NCBI RefSeq assembly: GCF_039535785.1
Contig: NZ_BAAAXV010000011.1
Location: 310,001-374,000 of the forward strand
Length of the DNA: 64,000 nt
Source of the DNA: Nonomuraea helvata
Lineage (GTDB): Bacteria > Actinomycetota > Actinomycetes > Streptosporangiales > Streptosporangiaceae
Direction of reading: 5' to 3'
The position numbers were made by a program, and so were the translations under genes. Of this stretch, positions 62,057-64,000 are shown one piece after another; position 1 is the stretch's first letter, and each line of letters begins with the position of its first letter. The notes under the pieces are model-generated. The model did no database searches and had not been told where the DNA came from. It saw only the letters and a list, made by a program, of their open reading frames with translations.

Positions 62057-62763
62057 TCCTCGACGCCCACGGCCACGTCGGGACCTGGCCCGACTTCATC
62101 GTCCCGCATCCCACCGCCGAGCACCTCGTGGCCGCGATGGACCGGATCGGCGTCACCGCGATGGGCATCAGCCACCTGCTCGCCGTCGGCCCGGACGCCG
62201 TGCGCGGCAACGAACTGGCCATGGAGATCGCCGAGCGCTTCCCCGGCCGGTTCGGCGTGTGGCAGGTCTACAACCCGCACCACCGCACCCCGCTCGCCCG
62301 CGACGGCGTGTGGGGGGTCAAGCTCCACCCCGACGTGCACCGGTGCCGCCTCGACGACTCCCTGTACGAGCCGGTCTGGCGGCTCGGCCTGCCGGTGCTC
62401 GCGCACGGCCAGACGGACTCGCCGTGGAGCGACCCCGCCCAGTTCGCCGCCGTCGCCGCCCGGCATCCGCACGTGCGGCTGATCATGGGGCACACGGGGC
62501 TCTGGGCGTACGGTTTCGGCCGGGCGGCCCGCCTCGTGGCCGAGCACCCGAACGTGTTCCTGGAGACGTGCGGCTCGAGGATGACCGGCCGGTGGATCGC
62601 CCGGCTGGCCGCGCTGGCGGGCGCCGAGCGGGTGCTGTTCGGCTCGGACGCGTGCTTCCTCGACCTGCGCACGGGCTACGGCCGCGTCGCCCTGGCCCCG
62701 CTCAGCGACGCCGATCGCGCCCTCGTCCAGGGCGCCAACCTGGCCCGCCTCCTCGGTTCATGA
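62053..62763 (+). CDS. Amidohydrolase family protein with intact metal site (pair 2)
   Basis: A 236-residue TIM-barrel amidohydrolase with all expected ligands: ILDAHGHVG (HxH), VKLHPDVH, LAHGQTD, MGHTGLW and LFGSDACFLD. It is coupled to the degenerate partner upstream and followed after 13 bases by an aminotransferase gene. Its fold and size match pair 1 but it is not a close copy. Substrate unknown; a lactone, amide or carboxylate of the aminated compound is plausible. Confidence 0.85.
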   Translation: MILDAHGHVGTWPDFIVPHPTAEHLVAAMDRIGVTAMGISHLLAVGPDAVRGNELAMEIAERFPGRFGVWQVYNPHHRTPLARDGVWGVKLHPDVHRCRLDDSLYEPVWRLGLPVLAHGQTDSPWSDPAQFAAVAARHPHVRLIMGHTGLWAYGFGRAARLVAEHPNVFLETCGSRMTGRWIARLAALAGAERVLFGSDACFLDLRTGYGRVALAPLSDADRALVQGANLARLLGS

Positions 62764-62776
62764 AGGGAAAGCTCTC

Positions 62777-63937
62777 GTGACGCTCGCCCTCCACGGCGGC
62801 ACCCCCGTCCGGTCGGCCCCCTGGCCCGCCTGGCCGCCGCCCCTCGATCCCGCGCAGCGCGAGCTCGTCACCAAGGTGCTCGAGAGCGGCCTCTGGGGGG
62901 CCACGCAGGGCGGCTCCGTGGTCGCGGACCTGACCGCCGCGTTCGCCGGGCTCTCCGGCGTCCCGTACGGCGTCGCGGTCGGCAACGCCACGCTCGGCCT
63001 GTTCGCCGCGCTGCGCGGTCTGGGCGTGGGCAGAGGGGACGAGGTGGTCGTCCCGGCGTACACGTTCGTGGCGTCGGCCACCGCCGTGCTGCTGACCGGT
63101 GCCACGCCCGTCATCGCCGACGTGGACCCGGCCGACCTGCACCTGTCCGCGCAGACCGTACAGGACGCCCTGACCGGCAGGACAGCCGCGATCATGCCCG
63201 TGCACCTGGCGGGCAGCCCGGCCGCCATGGACCCCCTCAACGCCCTGGCCGCCCGCCACGGCCTCGCGGTCGTCGAGGACGCCGCCCAGGCGCACGGCGC
63301 CACGTACCATGAGCGGCCCGTCGGCGGCCTGGGCGACGCGGGCGTCTACAGCTTCCAGTCCAGCAAGGCGATGACCGCGGGCGAGGGCGGCCTGATTGTC
63401 TGCCGCGACGAGGCCGTGCACGGTCGTTGCTGGTCGGCCTGCAACGTCGGCCGCGAGCTCGGCGGGCGCTGGTACGGCCACCCGTCCGTGGGCTGGAACC
63501 TGCGCCTCACCGAGATCCAGGCGGCACTCCTGCTGCCCTGGCTGGACCGCCTCGACGCGGAGATCGACCGCAGGAACGCCTTCTGCGCCGCCCTGGAACG
63601 CGAGCTGGCCGCCGTCCCCGGCGTGAGCGTGGTGCCCCGGCCCGAAGGCACGACCCGCGACTCGCGCCATCTCCTGATGCTCCGCCTCGACCCCGGCGTG
63701 GACCGCGTGTTCGTGCTCGCCGCCATGGCCGCGGAGGGGGTGCCGCTCGACGCCGGGTATCCGCCGCTCGGGACCATGGCCGCCCTCAGCGCCGAGGGCG
63801 CCCGCGCCGAACCCTGCCCGGCCGCCGAGGAGGCCGCCAGGACCGTCGTGTGGGTCCGCCAGGCGATGCTCATGGCCGCCCCGGAGGCGGCCGCCGACGT
63901 CGCCGAGGCGCTCGCAAAGGTGCTGTCCGCTCGCTGA
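62777..63937 (+). CDS. DegT/DnrJ/EryC1/StrS family aminotransferase (second copy)
   Basis: A 386-residue PLP enzyme of the sugar/cyclitol aminotransferase group. It begins with the family's ALHGGTPVRSAPWPAWPP, has VGNATLGLFAAL for phosphate binding, VEDAAQAHGA with Asp, and the PLP Lys in SFQSSKAMTAGEGG (about residue 200). It resembles the AHBA synthase/StsC branch more than the first DegT gene does. GAAGGGAAAG precedes GTG 62777. It is last in the site F operon. Confidence 0.88.
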   Translation: MTLALHGGTPVRSAPWPAWPPPLDPAQRELVTKVLESGLWGATQGGSVVADLTAAFAGLSGVPYGVAVGNATLGLFAALRGLGVGRGDEVVVPAYTFVASATAVLLTGATPVIADVDPADLHLSAQTVQDALTGRTAAIMPVHLAGSPAAMDPLNALAARHGLAVVEDAAQAHGATYHERPVGGLGDAGVYSFQSSKAMTAGEGGLIVCRDEAVHGRCWSACNVGRELGGRWYGHPSVGWNLRLTEIQAALLLPWLDRLDAEIDRRNAFCAALERELAAVPGVSVVPRPEGTTRDSRHLLMLRLDPGVDRVFVLAAMAAEGVPLDAGYPPLGTMAALSAEGARAEPCPAAEEAARTVVWVRQAMLMAAPEAAADVAEALAKVLSAR

Positions 63938-63972
63938 TCAGCCGGTGGGCAGGTCCGTGACAAGATGGCGGA

Positions 63973-64000
63973 ATGGCCCCGGAGCGGATCATCGCTGTGC
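63973..64000 (+). CDS. Possible start of a gene cut by the window end
   Basis: An ATG at 63973 opens a frame (MAPERIIAV) that runs off the window. Another ATG at 63965 is in a different frame. Nothing more can be said. Confidence 0.3.

Overview
The window is high-GC DNA from a filamentous actinomycete. The GC-rich third codon positions, many GTG starts, 4-base ATGA/GTGA gene overlaps, a eukaryotic-type Ser/Thr kinase, DUF4097/DUF1707 proteins next to a drug-type ABC exporter, and a soluble P450 fit the Streptosporangiaceae (Nonomuraea-like) best. That placement is inference. I saw no rRNA, tRNA or CRISPR array.

Layout. 0-11.7 kb is housekeeping and regulatory: the end of an FAD-linked oxidase, a metallophosphoesterase, a family A DNA polymerase-like protein, a PadR/isochorismatase divergent pair, two MFS transporters, a MOSC protein, a TetR regulator and a receptor-type Ser/Thr kinase. 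11.8-22.6 kb is a ureide/purine nitrogen island. A three-gene operon matches the AllF/AllG/AllH (FdrA/YlbE/YlbF) oxamate carbamoyltransferase set. It is divergent from a PucR regulator, and beyond PucR lies an NCS2 permease with a three-subunit molybdenum hydroxylase of xanthine dehydrogenase type. 22.6-30 kb holds an LRR protein, a tandem lipoprotein duplication, a TetR/hydrolase unit with two visible operators, a LivF remnant and cydAB. The cydA upstream region carries three identical dyads.

30.4-32.0 kb is a stand-alone IscB RNA-guided nuclease gene with all RuvC and HNH catalytic residues. A three-way-junction RNA fold lies directly upstream, so this is a candidate OMEGA system. 32-39.4 kb carries a CoxG-like protein, a DsbA/FrnE protein, MarR, thymidine kinase and a HyuA/HyuB pair with a Gfo/Idh/MocA oxidoreductase.

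39.4-64 kb is the most novel part: a catabolic regulon with no function I can name. It has a sugar-type ABC importer, two DapA-family aldolase/dehydratases, two DegT-type aminotransferases, an epimerase-like protein, a hydroxyacid dehydrogenase, two paralogous secreted beta-propellers and two pairs of amidohydrolases. In each pair one member keeps its metal ligands and the other has lost them. Six promoters carry the same 18-bp palindrome (TTWCGGTC-NN-GACCGNAA). In four of these it overlaps the -10 box of a near-identical promoter, and one copy precedes the gene for a winged-helix regulator at 42.7-43.9 kb. This links the scattered operons into one regulon. A separate block at 50-55.8 kb interrupts it: a ribbon-helix-helix protein with an operator array, DUF4097, an ABC exporter, DUF1707, a P450 and a KUP pseudogene.
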